Below, piece by piece: positions 1-11,384 of a stretch of DNA of 64,000 nt; the first letter of the stretch is position 1, and every line of letters starts with the position of its first letter. This DNA is from Desmodus rotundus (taxonomy: Eukaryota; Chordata; Mammalia; Chiroptera; Phyllostomidae): positions 24,983,735 to 25,047,734 of the forward strand of contig NC_071396.1 of NCBI RefSeq assembly GCF_022682495.2, in the 5' to 3' direction. A program made the translations under genes and the position numbers. The notes below the pieces were generated by a model. It ran no database searches. It saw only the letters and a list, made by a program, of their open reading frames with translations, and was not told where the DNA came from.

Positions 1-989
1 CGACACTCAGTCCCCCTCGGTAACCAAGATATTTGCATGTCTTAACTTTCCTCAAAGCTCAAGACAGGAGGCCAGTAAAAACCGGAAAAAAAAATGGCAC
101 ATGTACAAATATCACCATCAGCCCGCACTAAGTGCTGTGATTTCTTCCGGTCCCACAGAAAGATAATTTCGACTTTAAGGAATAATTAATGAAATCTGCT
201 TTTCAAAGACCAGGCAGAGTCAGATGTGATTTGTATCCCAGAATTTCAATGCTCTCAGCGGGTAAGCCGTTCATTCAACGCAGCCGTTTTTCCCACGTTT
301 CCCCTCGGAATCGGATGAGGAAGATGACTCACCGTGGGCTTGAAAGATTTTTCACTCAATCTTGTGAACACAGACACTGAGGCTATTTTTTAAATTCTGA
401 CTTTCACGCCCAGACTGATTTATGCCTCAGGTAGCACTCAGACGAATATGACAAAAAGCCAGGAAGAGTTTCTTCAGAGTTCCTTCTACGGGGGCGATTT
501 TAAACCGGCGTTTCTATTCTCATGCATGATACACATCTCACTGATGCGCTGTGGTGAAACGCCTCATCCAACGCGAGGCTACCCGCTGACTTAATGGGCT
601 ATTTAGTAAACACAGTCAGTAGGTAAAACCTCGTAATTTTCCCTCGCAGGAAGTACGCGGAGACATTAGTAGATGATAGTAGTTACAAAGACAGATGGAA
701 GTTGGGCGCTTGTGTGCGTTAGGTCCCTTAGGTCCACAACAGCCACGTGAGGAGACAGCAGCGTCCTGGGCATCTCTGGGAGGTGGGTGCGGACGGGTCA
801 CAGAAGTGGCCAAGGTCAGGGGCAGGGCGGTCTCACTCCGCCTTGCCGACCTCTCTGCTCCCTCTGCGCCAGAAGATATTTTTAAAATTTCAGCTGGAGC
901 GCGAATACTGACAATATATAAAACCTCATGTACAGAATATTGTTTTTGGAGTTTAGAGGATTACTCACAGAAACTGCTGAACCTAAATC
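1..989. other. Intron 6, no recognised element
   Basis: Mixed-composition single-copy-looking sequence. Open frames here are short and unlike known proteins. I see no repeat family, exon or RNA gene. Confidence 0.5.
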
Positions 990-1025
990 TTTTTTTTTTT
1001 AATCCTCATCTGAGGATATGTTTAT

Positions 1026-1057
<32 letters not shown>

Positions 1058-1162
1058 AACATTGATCAGTTGCTTCCCATCCCCACCCTGCCTGGGAATC
1101 GAACTTGCAACCTTGTGCTCTACCAGCGATGCTCCAACCAACTGAGCCACCTAGCCAGGGCT
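990..1162 (-). repeat. Ves-type SINE (long-tail VES form)
   Basis: Read on the minus strand it has a tRNA-like head ending in the 'cagggctagg' start motif, a B-box region, a (GA/TC) tract and the 'aacatatcctcagatgaggat' tail followed by an A-run (T-run at 990-1000). No convincing target duplication. Confidence 0.85.
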
Positions 1163-1939
1163 TAAATATTGACCAAATGGCAAAAATATCATATATTCAC
1201 ACCCGGCTGTGGCTTTTGCCTTAGCTATGGACGAGTGACTCTTCCTCACGGTTCCTTTGAGAATGACAACTAGACTCTCTCACGGGAAGGATCTGGGGCT
1301 CCATCCCAAACAGGCGCCAGGGAGGAGCCTCTGGTGCAGTTAACTGGGCCCCCCTCTCCTGACTTGGAAGCAGGCTCAGAGCGCCCTGAGCTTGCAGGAA
1401 GCACGCCCCCTGTGGAGCGGGTTTTCTGTCTCTTGTCCCGCATCTCAAAGCTCATTGCAGAGTCTTCGACATTCAGGATAGAAAGTGCTGCCCAGGTGAT
1501 TTTAGACAACGGGACTCAGGTTCACATGGGCATGATGGTGAGTAGGGAAGCCAGGAGTTAGACATCTTAAAGGTTTCATGAAAGAGAGAGAAAGCAGCGT
1601 GCTGTAGAGATCACGGAATCAAGCAATTCTCATTCTCTCTCTCTCCTTAGCTTGGGAACATCATCGTTTCACTCTTATTGTTATTGGCTATTTTGTTGGA
1701 TATAGAATTTTGTTTCTTTCCACACTTGGGATTCCACTTGTCTTTTGGTGACAACATGATTTCTGGTGACCAAAGAAATCATATGTTTATGTTCATTTAG
1801 CTCCTGTGAAGGGGATGTGGCCTTTTTTCTCCAGATGCAACGTTCTGCCTTCGGTCTGCAGCGTGCAGGTGTTACTCATGCTTTGGAGTTTACACGCGTC
1901 TTTGTGTGTGTGATTCGAGTTTTCGTCTGTCCAGGATAA

Positions 1940-2740
1940 TTCTAAGCCATTATTTTTCAGATATTGTTTCTAGCTCATTCTCTCTGGCCTATACTTGTAG
2001 GATTACATTGACACTCAATTTTTAATATTTTCTTTACCAATTACACTTAGTTAGAACTTGGTATCATATCCCACATATTTATTGCTCTCAACTTTATTAC
2101 ATTTTTCTCAATTTTTATTCAGTTTTTTTATAGTATCTTTGTTTTAAAGATTTTATTTATTTTATTTTTAGAGAGAGGGGAAGGGAAGGAGAAAGAGGGG
2201 GAGAGAAACATCCACGTGTGGTTGCGTCTCGCATGCTTCCAGCTGGGGAGCTGACCCGCAACCCAGGCATGTGCCCTGACTGGGAATCGAACCGGCGACC
2301 CTTTGATTGGCAGGCCTGCACTCAGTCCACTGAGCCATACCAGCCAGGGCTTTTCTTCAGTTTTGGTACTTTCTATTGTTCTGGATGATAGTTAACTGGT
2401 CATATTTTTTCCTTTAATAATTTCTTATGACATTTGTCTTTCGTGTTTGTAATGAAAATTCTGGAATTTTTTGAAATTTCCATTTTATTGTTTTTCTTTT
2501 TTATAAATTCCTGTTCCCTGGTGAAACTATCCACATTTTTATTTATCATATTTTTCTCTTTTACTCTGTTTGCTCAAAAATGTTAGTTATTTCCATACTA
2601 AAGCCTACCTTGGGTAACTCCAATGCGTCATTTTCTGTCTATTTCTATTTTTCCTTTGAGTTTTGTTCATTTGGTGATAGCGCACCCTTGTACGGACAAC
2701 TGCATGAAAATTTTTATTATCCTTTAAAGGGAGTTCATCA
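1940..2740 (-). repeat. Degenerate antisense LINE-1 5' region
   Basis: T-rich sequence with phrases recalled from antisense L1M 5'-UTR/ORF1 consensus (for example 'ttttcagatattgtttc' near 1960 and the segment after 2350). It is split by the SINE at 2142-2350. Heavily diverged, so the boundaries and subfamily are uncertain. Confidence 0.4.
2142..2350 (-). repeat. Ves-type SINE (short-tail AATAAA form)
   Basis: The right end reads 'cagccagggc', the reverse complement of the SINE start. Inside are reversed B-box sequence and the 'gggcgcgcgagaggcaacc'-type core in diverged form, with a T-rich 'gattttatttat' tail at the left. It interrupts an older LINE remnant. Confidence 0.92.
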
Positions 2741-4803
2741 TCTTGTCTTGTGGCCAATCCATTTGGGGCTAATCACTTCAACGAGATCAGGGACTGGGGT
2801 AACTCCAGGCCGAGCTGCAGTCTGACAAGTTTTTCCTTGTCCTGGTGCGTGGCAGAGGAGGACTTCTGGTCTTTGTGGGTCCCGGAGCCGCTCCCCTGTC
2901 CCCACACCTCCGCCTGAATCACAGCAAAGCTGCACGAGTATCTATGGGATACATCATCTCTCATCGGCCTCTCTGCGCCTTTCTGCACGCCTGCATCATG
3001 ACCCGAGGCTTATGTTTTCTCTCTGCACACTGGGCTTTGGAGAAATGGATGAATGAATGGCTACCATAGACATGATCTATTTAACTAAAAAGGGCTGTGA
3101 AGAATTTCAAGGACAGGCAAAGCAGACAGGGCGTGGTGCCACTTCAGGGTCTCCGATCCACCAGGCCTGGCTAACAAGTCCCGTTAACCTCGAGTTGCTG
3201 CCCGGAGGGGAATATGACCCCAGGAATGCTCTCAGTAAGAAGCTGTCAGCGCGGAGCTCCCCCAGCTAAGATAATGTTTGTGAGGCCATTCTGGGGGTCA
3301 TCTATAGATGACGTCAAGCTGAGAACAGTATAAGGAAGCGTCCTGGGCAGCATGAAACCCTCCGGAATTATGTTGATCTTAACAATCTAAAAACCAATTA
3401 TTTTTTTATCAGTAAAGGAACTCTCGTAGGAAACAGGTTTTGTTGTGGTGGTTTTCGTGCCCGTACTTGGAGACATTACAGCATGAGAATGCAATCATCC
3501 AATAAGAAATGCCTAAGAGAGTTCTTTTTGTTTTAAGTTTGTCACGTTGATTCTTTTGTGAACGCACATTGTCTTAATAAATCTGCTTCCTGGTTCACAT
3601 CATCTGGGTTCTTTGAATAACGAACGCCTGTCTGTCTGGGAGCACCGCATGACATGGCTCATGCCCACCAGTGGCCAAAAGTGCGTGCAAAGCTTATTAA
3701 TTAGTGAGCGTAGGAGTCGGGGGTTGTTTTTTTTAAAATCATCCAAAGGATGCTTTCCTTTCAAGTATAATGACACAAAACTTGTGTGAACTCGATGCCT
3801 TGCAATTTTCTTCTGGGCCACAGTATTGAGGAAACAATGAAACACCTCCGTTGGAGGAACTGATTCTTCTCCATAATAAAAACTGAAGTGAGAAATGAGA
3901 CTGCAGATATCTCTGTGGCATTTGCAATTCTTCTTTCCCCGTTTCTGAATCCACAGGAGAGGCCCATGCCAATATTCAATATTTGTCCAGGAAATAGGCT
4001 TAATTCCTGAGTAGTATGCTGATTTGGGGAAGGACTATTTTTTTTTTTTTTGCATTTTTGTCTTCAACTATGACACCTCAATACTCCATATGTCTCCTAA
4101 ACCTAGAAAATATTATTAGACGCAAATATAATGCCCAGAGTGATGTTTGGCAGATTAATGATGTGCAGTGGGGAAAGGGCTGAGTTTTGTGTAAGAGACA
4201 GAAGGAGGGGACAAAGGAGAGATCCTAATGACCGTTCAAGGTCATTTCCACTGGGGACCCAGGACAGAAGGCACTTGGGCTGTGGATACTGGGAGGGGGT
4301 GTGAGCACTGTGGGATCATGGGAGTTTTGGAAGCAAAGCATGAGAATCCTTTGTTGACACTTCCTCCCTCCTGTCTTCTAATTCGCATCTGATTCGTTGC
4401 AGAGAAGTGGATGTGGTTTTTTAATGTAGTTATCTCTTGAGAATATACTGTGGCTTATTTTCTAAAGAAGTCATAGTGATTTGTGAAGCAATATGAAGGA
4501 AGTTTCATGTATAAACAGGGGAAGTGAGGTAAGAGGCGCAGACCGGGGAGGCCCTTCTGTCCACACCAACACACACGCTGGGTTCGCGGAGGGACCATCT
4601 TTGCTGTGAAGGGATTTCAGGGGAACAGTCGCTTCCTGTTCACAAAGGAGGGCCCTAAACATTGCTCCTGTCTTGTGTAAAGTCGAGCATGACATAATGT
4701 CTGTTTGTTATGCTGATGCATAACCTCTCAGTTGGGGTATTAATCTCTCCAGTCTACCATGGTTTTCCAGGGAGAGTGAAAGCTCCTTGTTGCCAGTGAG
4801 GGT
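2741..4803. other. Intron 6, no recognised element
   Basis: Unremarkable intron sequence of about 2 kb. Short T-runs occur near 4030. No exon, RNA gene or clear repeat was recognised. Confidence 0.45.
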
Positions 4804-4847
4804 TTTTTTTTATTTTTTATCCTTATGCACAGACATTTTTTCATTGC

Positions 4848-4897
<50 letters not shown>

Positions 4898-5052
4898 GAG
4901 AGAGCATTAATTGGTTGCCTACCATACCTGCCCTTCCGGGGGATCAAACCCACAACCCAGGCATGCGCCCTGCCTGGGAATCGAACCCACAACCCTTCAG
5001 TTGCGGGCAGTACAGGACAACGCTCCAACCAACTGAGCCACACCGGCCAGGG
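4804..5052 (-). repeat. Ves-type SINE with expanded (GA)n
   Basis: Reverse-oriented VES copy with a (GA)n microsatellite of about 45 bp at 4851-4895 growing from its pyrimidine-rich segment. It is flanked by 12-bp target duplications differing at one base: ccagtgagggtt (4793-4804) and ccactgagggtt (5053-5064). Two 'tcgaaccc' B-box-like units lie in the body. Confidence 0.93.
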
Positions 5053-5064
5053 CCACTGAGGGTT

Positions 5065-5889
5065 CTTCAGACTCTTTTACCTCTGATCACTCCTAGCACA
5101 ATAATCGCTGGACCCCACATCTCCCTGTGTAGTGGTCTCTCACAGCCCATTTCAGAAACTTGGCTTTGCATTTCCTCTTGTTTATGATGACTTCACCAAG
5201 AACAGCAGGAAGGGAAAAGCAGCTTGGAATTTTGGTATCTAAATGCTAGAACAACACCCCCCGTTTGGCGGCTGCCATACACCCCAGAAGCCTGCCGCTT
5301 CATTTCAACCTCCCAGGGGGCAGGATGAAATTAATGGAGGTGACTCATGCTTGGAAAAACCTCCCTGAAAACATTTCGATTTCTGGTCCTGCCACAGTGC
5401 ATTTAAGGAAGTGATGGTCTTCGAGTCCTTTAGCCTGATCCGTATTTAATGGTTAAACACAGATGCCACTTCTCACCTTTGACACTGTGGCATTTAGGGG
5501 GAGGTTTGGCTCGCTAGCTTTCCAGACCTAATGGATGCATAGCTCCCTATTTTACAATCTATCCGGAACTCACGCTGCCCTTTAAATACAGTTAGCATTC
5601 ATTAGCAAAATTCACATCTTCCTCTAGTCCCCAATAAAACAAATTATTCGAGCACTTTAAGTACTCATATATTATTCATATAAACACATAATAAGATCAG
5701 TGGGAAAACTGGGTATCATTCCATCGGCACCCCAAATCCTGCAGGAAGAAAACCAATGGCCAAGCAGTGGATCATAGCAATAGATTAACACCGAAAAAGA
5801 GGCAAAACCCCCGCAAAACAAAAACCAAAAAACACATTCAAATGCTTTAGGAACTGAAGTGCCGCCTTTCATCTACTTACATCTCGTAC
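5065..5889. other. Intron 6, no recognised element
   Basis: AT-rich unique-looking sequence with no repeat, exon or RNA gene recognised. Confidence 0.45.
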
Positions 5890-6006
5890 ACACCCTGATC
5901 TGGGATCGAACCTGCAATCCAGGCATGTGCCCTGACCAGGAATGGAACCCGCAACCTTTTGGAGTCCAGGGTGATGCTCCAGTTAACTGAGCCACCTGGC
6001 TAGGGC
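5890..6006 (-). repeat. Ves-type SINE fragment, tail missing
   Basis: Reversed SINE head with B-box-type 'gatcgaacc' and the terminal 'ctggctagggc'. The A-rich tail and pyrimidine tract are absent. It lies only about 200 bp downstream of exon 6 in the intron, in the same orientation as the gene. Confidence 0.82.
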
Positions 6007-6206
6007 TTAAAAAGTATTTTCACTTTTGAATCAGTTGCTTTGTCTCAAATACCACTTAGGGATTGTGATTGCCCGGATACAATTAGTGAAAACACACCCA
6101 TGAAGGAATCCTACATGAAAGCTATGACTATGTGATAGCCTTAGACCTTGGGGAGGAAAATTGTCAGCTTTTTTTTTTTTTGAGAGCTACACTTTTCTCT
6201 GTGCGT

Positions 6207-6212
6207 TCCTAC
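6207..6212 (-). other. GABRG3: 5' splice site (donor) after exon 6
   Basis: On the minus strand the exon ends GCAG and the intron begins GTAGGA. GT occupies 6212-6211. The exon leaves the last codon split after its first base (phase 1). Confidence 0.85.
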
Positions 6213-6350
6213 CTGCGGATGTCGTCACGATTTCCGTGGTGTTTCTGAGGCCCATGAAGTCAAACTGATAAAGCCGCCAGGATTTCTGGTTCGCTGTCTC
6301 GACTGAGTTTTTCCTCCATCTATAAATCATTTCTTCTTTGGGGTAGCCAT
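6213..6350 (-). CDS. GABRG3: GABRG3 exon 6, GABA-A receptor gamma-3 subunit (partial)
   Basis: This 138-bp exon encodes 45 whole codons plus two split ones. The protein reads [17 protein letters not shown], then a middle section, then [20 protein letters not shown]. This is the extracellular stretch just after the Cys-loop of a pentameric ligand-gated chloride channel, before the first membrane helix. Gamma subunits pair with alpha and beta subunits in postsynaptic and extrasynaptic GABA-A receptors. The [16 protein letters not shown] and [20 protein letters not shown] wording fits gamma-3 better than gamma-1 or gamma-2 as I recall them. NTT is an N-glycosylation sequon. A length of 138 bp is usual for exon 6 in this gene family. 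Both ends are phase 1, so skipping would keep frame. There is no stop or frameshift, so the exon looks functional. Confidence 0.93.
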
Positions 6351-6375
6351 CTAAAAACACAGAACAGATATTAAC
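6351..6375 (-). other. GABRG3: 3' splice site and branch point before exon 6
   Basis: Read on the minus strand, the intron ends with a T-rich tract (TTCTGTGTTTTTAG), with AG at 6352-6351. A yUnAy-type branch candidate TTAAT lies at 6374-6370, putting the branch A about 21 nt before the exon. The preceding exon must supply the first base of the split Tyr codon. Confidence 0.8.
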
Positions 6376-7128
6376 ACGTGAAGACGTAACTTCACACAAC
6401 ATTAAAGTCAAAATGATAACGCTGATCACTTAGCAGGAGTTACAGCCTGAGGCCCTATTTGGTCTCTGAATTTTCCTGGGACATACAGAAATTCCAAACA
6501 TGAATGGGGCCCGGGCGACCCAATGGCAGGGGGCTTCGGGGAGTGCTGCTGAAGACCATCGGGGTGCGCAAAGGGTTCACAGCCACAGGGCTGGCCGGCA
6601 TCTGTGTGGACGCAGCGCACAGGGTGGCCACTGTAGTGATGTCTTTCCTCTTGGAGCGGCAGGGCTGTGGTGACCTCCCAGAGTCTGTGGAGGCTGTGGC
6701 CAGAGTCTCTGGAGTGCACAGATGCTGTGACCCGACCTCCCAGACCACAGCCGCTGCTCCCTCCACTCCTCCCCGGAATCGGACCAGCCCAGGCTCGGAA
6801 AAGACAGAGGTAAGGAGGCCATCGCTCCACGAGTCAAGAGGTCAGCTGACTTTTGGTTCTGTCTGGACATTCGTCTTCCGGTCTGGTCAATGAACTTGGC
6901 CTTTTCCAGAGCCCATTTCTCACATTGGGTATTATTACCCCAGGAAGCAAGATGCCCTTTGCATTTCTGTCGAAGTCATCCTTCCTGAGAACACGCTTTT
7001 CCAAAAAGTGACTATGATTATTTTCTGGTTTTATTTTCATATTTAATGTGTTAGTCATCCTGAAATTACTTTGGCCAGGATTTTGCTACTTCTGTGCCAG
7101 TTCTCTGTGTGAGTGTGTGTAACTATGT
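6376..7128. other. Intron 5 directly upstream of exon 6
   Basis: GC-rich near 6500-6800, with open frames on both strands up to 134 codons. None resembles a known protein, and they overlap one another, so I regard them as chance. No repeat recognised. Confidence 0.45.
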
Positions 7129-7145
7129 CTGCATGTGTGGTATTA

Positions 7146-7341
7146 TTATTATTAATTTTTAATAATAAATTAATTTTTAATAATAAGGATATGTTTAGAG
7201 AGAGGAAGTCGGGGGGAGAGAGATTGACGTAAAAGAGAAATATCGATTGTTGTCTCCCATGAGTGCCCCGACCAGGGATCAAACCCACAACCTTTTTGGT
7301 GTATGGGACGATGCTCCAACCAACTGAGCCACGGGGCTGGG
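7146..7341 (-). repeat. Ves-type SINE (VES long-tail form)
   Basis: Reverse copy with a TTA/AAT-rich tail at the left and 'caaccaactgagccac' head at the right. It is flanked by 17-bp target duplications with two mismatches: ctgcatgtgtggtatta (7129-7145) and ctgcatgagtgatatta (7342-7358). It sits at the left edge of the L1 5' fragment. Confidence 0.9.
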
Positions 7342-7610
7342 CTGCATGAGTGATATTAAATACTACCTGATGTTGTTCTCTGTCTTCTCTTCCGGGACTC
7401 CCATGATGTGAATGCTGGTATGCTTGATTTTCCCAGAGGGTCCTCCTACTATCTTGCTTTTTTGGATTCTTTTTTATGTATTTATGTTTTTGCTGATGTG
7501 CTCGAGCGTCTTCTGCTTCCTTATCTTCCAAATCTCTGATTCAATCCTCTATTTTGTCGGCTCCTGATCCCCTGGAATGTACTCTTCATTTCAGTGAATG
7601 CATTCTTTAT

Positions 7611-7805
7611 TTATGGACTATTTTTTAAAATGCATTCTATCTCAATGTGTGTGTTTCCTACCTCTGTGGAAGTGCCAAGTTCATCTACTCTTCCCTTAAG
7701 TTCATCGGGCATCCTTATAACCAGTGTTTTGAAGTCTGTATCTGGTAGATTGCTTATCCCCATTTCTTTTAGTTCTTTTTCTGGGGTTTTGTTCTGCTCT
7801 TTCAT
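7611..7805 (-). pseudogene. L1 ORF1p N-terminal fragment
   Basis: A 64-codon open segment starts MKEQNKTPEKELKEMGISNL and contains DFKTLVIRM, wording typical of the N-terminal part of L1 ORF1p (RNA-binding chaperone). Frame is lost after about 64 codons. Related wording (LEDKEAEDARAHQ) resumes in another frame near 7530-7490. The coiled-coil, RRM and C-terminal domains are not intact, so it is non-functional. Confidence 0.8.
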
Positions 7806-9195
7806 TTGGGCCAGGTTTCTTCCTGTCCTTGTTCTGGCTGCCTCCCTGTGTTTGTTTCTGTGTATTAGGTAGAGCTGCTATGATTCCCTGTCTCAGTAGA
7901 GTGGCCTGATGTAGTGGCCTGATGGGGGTGGCCCTGCATGTGCTGTGGGGTCCAGGGGCACAGCCTCCCTATTCACCCAGGCTGGGCCCTCCAGGCACAC
8001 CTGTCCACATGGGGCTGTGCCCACCTGCCTGCTGTAGTTGAGCCTTGACTGCTATTGACACGTCAGTGGGAGGGATTTACCACCAGGTCAATCAGCTGTG
8101 AGGCCTGGCTGCGACCCAGGGGAGGACCAGCTGCACTTGCTTCAGCAGAGCTCTGGTTCCCACCAAGTCTACTCCTTGAGTGTGTCCCGTGTGGAGGAGG
8201 TTGGGTGGTACTTTGTTGGTGCAGGTGCACTGGCTCTGGGGCCTGCTGGGAAGGGCAGGCCAAGGTCAGCTACTACCTGTGTTCTATCGGGAGCCACATG
8301 GCATGAACCACAAGTCACCTGCAGATGGTGGCTGCTTGTACAGGGCTTGGAGGTGCCCAGGAGAGGCCAAGCTGAGAATCAAGTCTGGCTGTCACTAATG
8401 GCGGGCTTGGGGCCACTTAGCAAGAGGTATGGGCCCCACTGAGGCCAGACTGAGAGATTTTAGTAAAGTCCAAAACATGAGTCAAGACGGGTCATTTGTA
8501 TGGAAAAGCCGCTGGAAACAGCTTGGGTGGGTTCGCAAGCTAGTTGGGGCAGGGTCTCAGGGACTCACCAGGGCAGGGCACACAGTGGGAGCCAGGTTGA
8601 TGGAGTCTCAGATATGGACCCCCCGCTACTGGCTCTGTTGGGGGAAGGCCCAGAAAAGGAACAGTGGCCTCTGCTAGCTCTTCTATGCAGGAGAAAGCTG
8701 CCCCTAGAGCTCTTGCTTCAATGCCAGGCAACTCAGGTCCTCCCGATATGTCCCTGCTGCCCCAGCGCTGGAGCTCAGAACTAGTGAGCCCGAGTAAGTC
8801 CATGTGCTGGCCCTTTAAGAGGAACTTAAACTCCAGAAGCCTTTGTCTCACCCACAATCATGCTAGTTTTCAGCCAGAACTTGGGGGTCTTCTTTTCTTA
8901 GCACTGGAACCCTGGGTGGGGGGACCTGGTGTGGGGCCATGACACCCTCTGCCCTGGTCCTTAGGGGGGGACCCCCACAGCCGAGATATCTCTGTTGATT
9001 TTTATCCACCACACGTGGGTGTGGGGCCGGCCAGTTCCCTGTCCCTGCCCTTCCTGCCAGTCTTCTTCTTTCTATCCCCAGTTGCCAGACTTCTGTTCAG
9101 CTAGATTTCAGGCGGTTCTGAATGGTGGTTGTTCCGTAGTTCAGATGTAATTTTGCTGTGGTTGCGGGAAGATTCGAGAGCAGCATTTACTCACA

Positions 9196-9206
9196 CCGCC
9201 ATCTTG
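9196..9206 (-). promoter_or_regulatory. YY1-type motif at L1 5' tip
   Basis: The minus strand reads CAAGATGGCGG, the YY1 binding core that in human L1 sits at the start of the 5'-UTR and fixes transcription initiation at the element's first base. Position and orientation fit that role here. Activity is not shown by sequence. Confidence 0.7.
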
Positions 9207-9215
9207 ACCAGAACC

Positions 9216-10430
9216 CTCAAGAAATTTCATTTTTAACCATCAATTGTTTCCCATACATCGTGAGATCCCACCTAATAGGTTAAATGACTCGTTTGGGCAT
9301 ATTTACTACAGTATCCTGGAGAAACCACCATTTTAGCCATAATCCCACAGTTCTTTGGAAAACGAATCTGAGAAATTGCATTTATGTCTCATCTGACCTG
9401 TTTTAGCCGCCGCTAGTGAAAGCACGAACATCACTTATTTTTAAACAATGACAGGAGGCATGGAAAATAAGAAGAGTAAAAACTGAACACTCGGCTCGTT
9501 ATGTTGAATAGTTCAGATATTAAGTAAAATATAAACGATGGGTGGAACAGACATTTATAACTCCGGTGGCCAGTGAGGTTCACCATGGACTTCCAAACAA
9601 CAGTATTTTACAATCAGATAACGTTTTCCTCTGGGAAACATCTCAGTCTGCAGGTTCTAATGCTCTAAGGCAGAATATTTTTCTTCTTTTTCCTAGTGTC
9701 AAGTTTTCCTTCGACGCAATTTAGGTCCTACAGAAGAAAAATAGGCCGAGTGGACAGACAGGGGATTCTATGAAGCCTTTGGCAATCAGATACTGTCAGT
9801 GTTATTTAAACAAAGCTAGACAACAAAAAAACAAAGTGGGGCCGCCTAATTATTTTTATGTGGTAAGCATAACGGTGATGTACAAGCTAATAACGAAGGC
9901 ACAAGCAAAGTAAACATCTCTTACAGATATTGATGCCAAGCCTCACATCAGCTCCTAGTTAATGAAATCGATCAGCATGATATTTTCATACATTAGGGTC
10001 CAATGAGATTTATAGGATGAAGGAGTGGAAGTTCATGAATATAATCCATTATATGCTCACTCCATAGAAAGCAAAACTATCTCATAAAATCCAGCAATAC
10101 ATCTGTGTTAAAAACATTCAATAAATTAGAAATTAAAGAATCTTTCTTACAGATAGTGTGTGTTTCCCTAAAAGCCAGTAACTCAATTAATGGGAAAACA
10201 TTAGAGGTTTTATTTGCCTTTGAAAATTTGAAACACGTCCACGCCCATTACCTCCAGTATTATTTATCATTATATTGGGTACGTTAGCCAATATGCTTCT
10301 AGAAAAATAAATACATAAACACCTAGAGGCACACAAATGAGGAAGAAAGATATGTTTTTTGCATGTAGAAGACACAAAGGAATCAGTGAAAAAACGAATA
10401 CAGCTTTATTTTATATTTTATTTTATTAGC
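9216..10430. other. Intron 5, unique-looking AT-rich sequence
   Basis: No repeat, exon or RNA gene recognised in about 1.2 kb. Confidence 0.45.
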
Positions 10431-10660
10431 ATTTTTAATCCTCACCTCAGGATATATTTTTTTATTGATTTGAGAGAGAAGGAGAAGTGAGAGAGAGAGA
10501 GACAGAAAGAGAGAGACAGAAACATTGATCTGTTACCTCCTATATGCACCCCAACCTAGGATCAAACCCGCAACTTAGGACGTGCCCTGACCAGGAATCG
10601 AACCCTTGACCTTCGGTGCGTGGGACAACAGCCCAACTCACTGAGCCACCTGGCCAGGGC
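10431..10660 (-). repeat. Ves-type SINE (VES long-tail form)
   Basis: Reverse copy with 'aatcctcacctcaggatatat' tail, a GA-rich tract, two B-box-like units and the end 'tggccagggc'. Target duplication is unclear in the TA-rich flanks. Confidence 0.88.
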
Positions 10661-11384
10661 ACAATATTATTTTGTAATTATCACAAAATACCCAGCACAA
10701 ACTTAACAAAAAGGCTCAGATCCTAAAAGAGGAGGTTCATAAATCATGGCTGAGCCCAAAGTAAACCGAATGAGTGGAGACAAATGACATATTCTCGCAC
10801 AGGGAGGCTCACCCGCAGAGAGGTGCTGATTTTACCCGAGTTCAATGCAGACATTCAAGCGATCTCTGTCAGGCGAGCCCTAAATCACTTTTGTTTCCCA
10901 AGTTGACTGTAAATTTTACTTGGTAGAAGAATGAAGTGAGAAGGACCAGGAGAAGTGCAATGAGCCGGCATAGTTTTTCTTAGATTATTAAATAGGAAAA
11001 CTGCATTAAGCACCACTTTGCATCAATGTATGACTGATCGAGGGAATGGAGTAGGTGCAGATTTTCTTGGAATTAGTACAGGTATGATGAAGGCAGCCAC
11101 TCAAATTAGCCAAAGGAGGAAGGAGTGTGGTTTGTGAATGCCATATGAGAAAAAGATAAATTTAGACCCACTCCTCTACCTAACGGCAGAACACTTTCCA
11201 AATGAGTCAGAGCTGTAAATGCAAAGGGAAAGAGAGAAACATGCATAAATTCTGTCATAACTTTGGATTTGGGGAAACTTTCTTAACAGTCAAAAGCTGG
11301 AAGGAATAACACATACACACACACAGACACAACACCTTTCTAAAATTGGCAACACAGAACATAATTTTAAAATCAACATGAAAA
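10661..11384. other. Intron 5, no clear element
   Basis: The last 250 bp ('agtcagagctgtaaatgcaa', 'tcttaacagtcaaaagctgg') is vaguely like L1 ORF2 sense sequence but too diverged to call. Nothing else recognised. Confidence 0.4.

Larger units (their letters stand above)
7359..9215 (-). mobile_element. LINE-1 5' end: 5'-UTR plus start of ORF1
   Basis: Reading leftward from 9215, the element starts with a CAAGATGGCGG box typical of the very 5' tip of mammalian L1. A GC-rich 5'-UTR of about 1.4 kb follows, then an ORF1-like segment (about 7805-7380). ORF1 then stops being recognisable and no ORF2 or 3'-UTR follows. Most L1 insertions lose the 5' end; this one keeps the 5' end and has lost the 3' part, presumably by later deletion. 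It lies in the same orientation as the host gene, about 1-2.9 kb upstream of exon 6. Confidence 0.8.

Noticed and set aside
1..6206. GABRG3 exon 7 (first transmembrane region) downstream of exon 6
   Set aside because: No minus-strand frame shows the expected membrane-segment wording of the family, so it must lie beyond the window.
7055..7531. 158-codon minus-strand frame as a gene
   Set aside because: It is a fusion of degraded L1 ORF1 and a SINE with flanking intron. It is not a coding unit.
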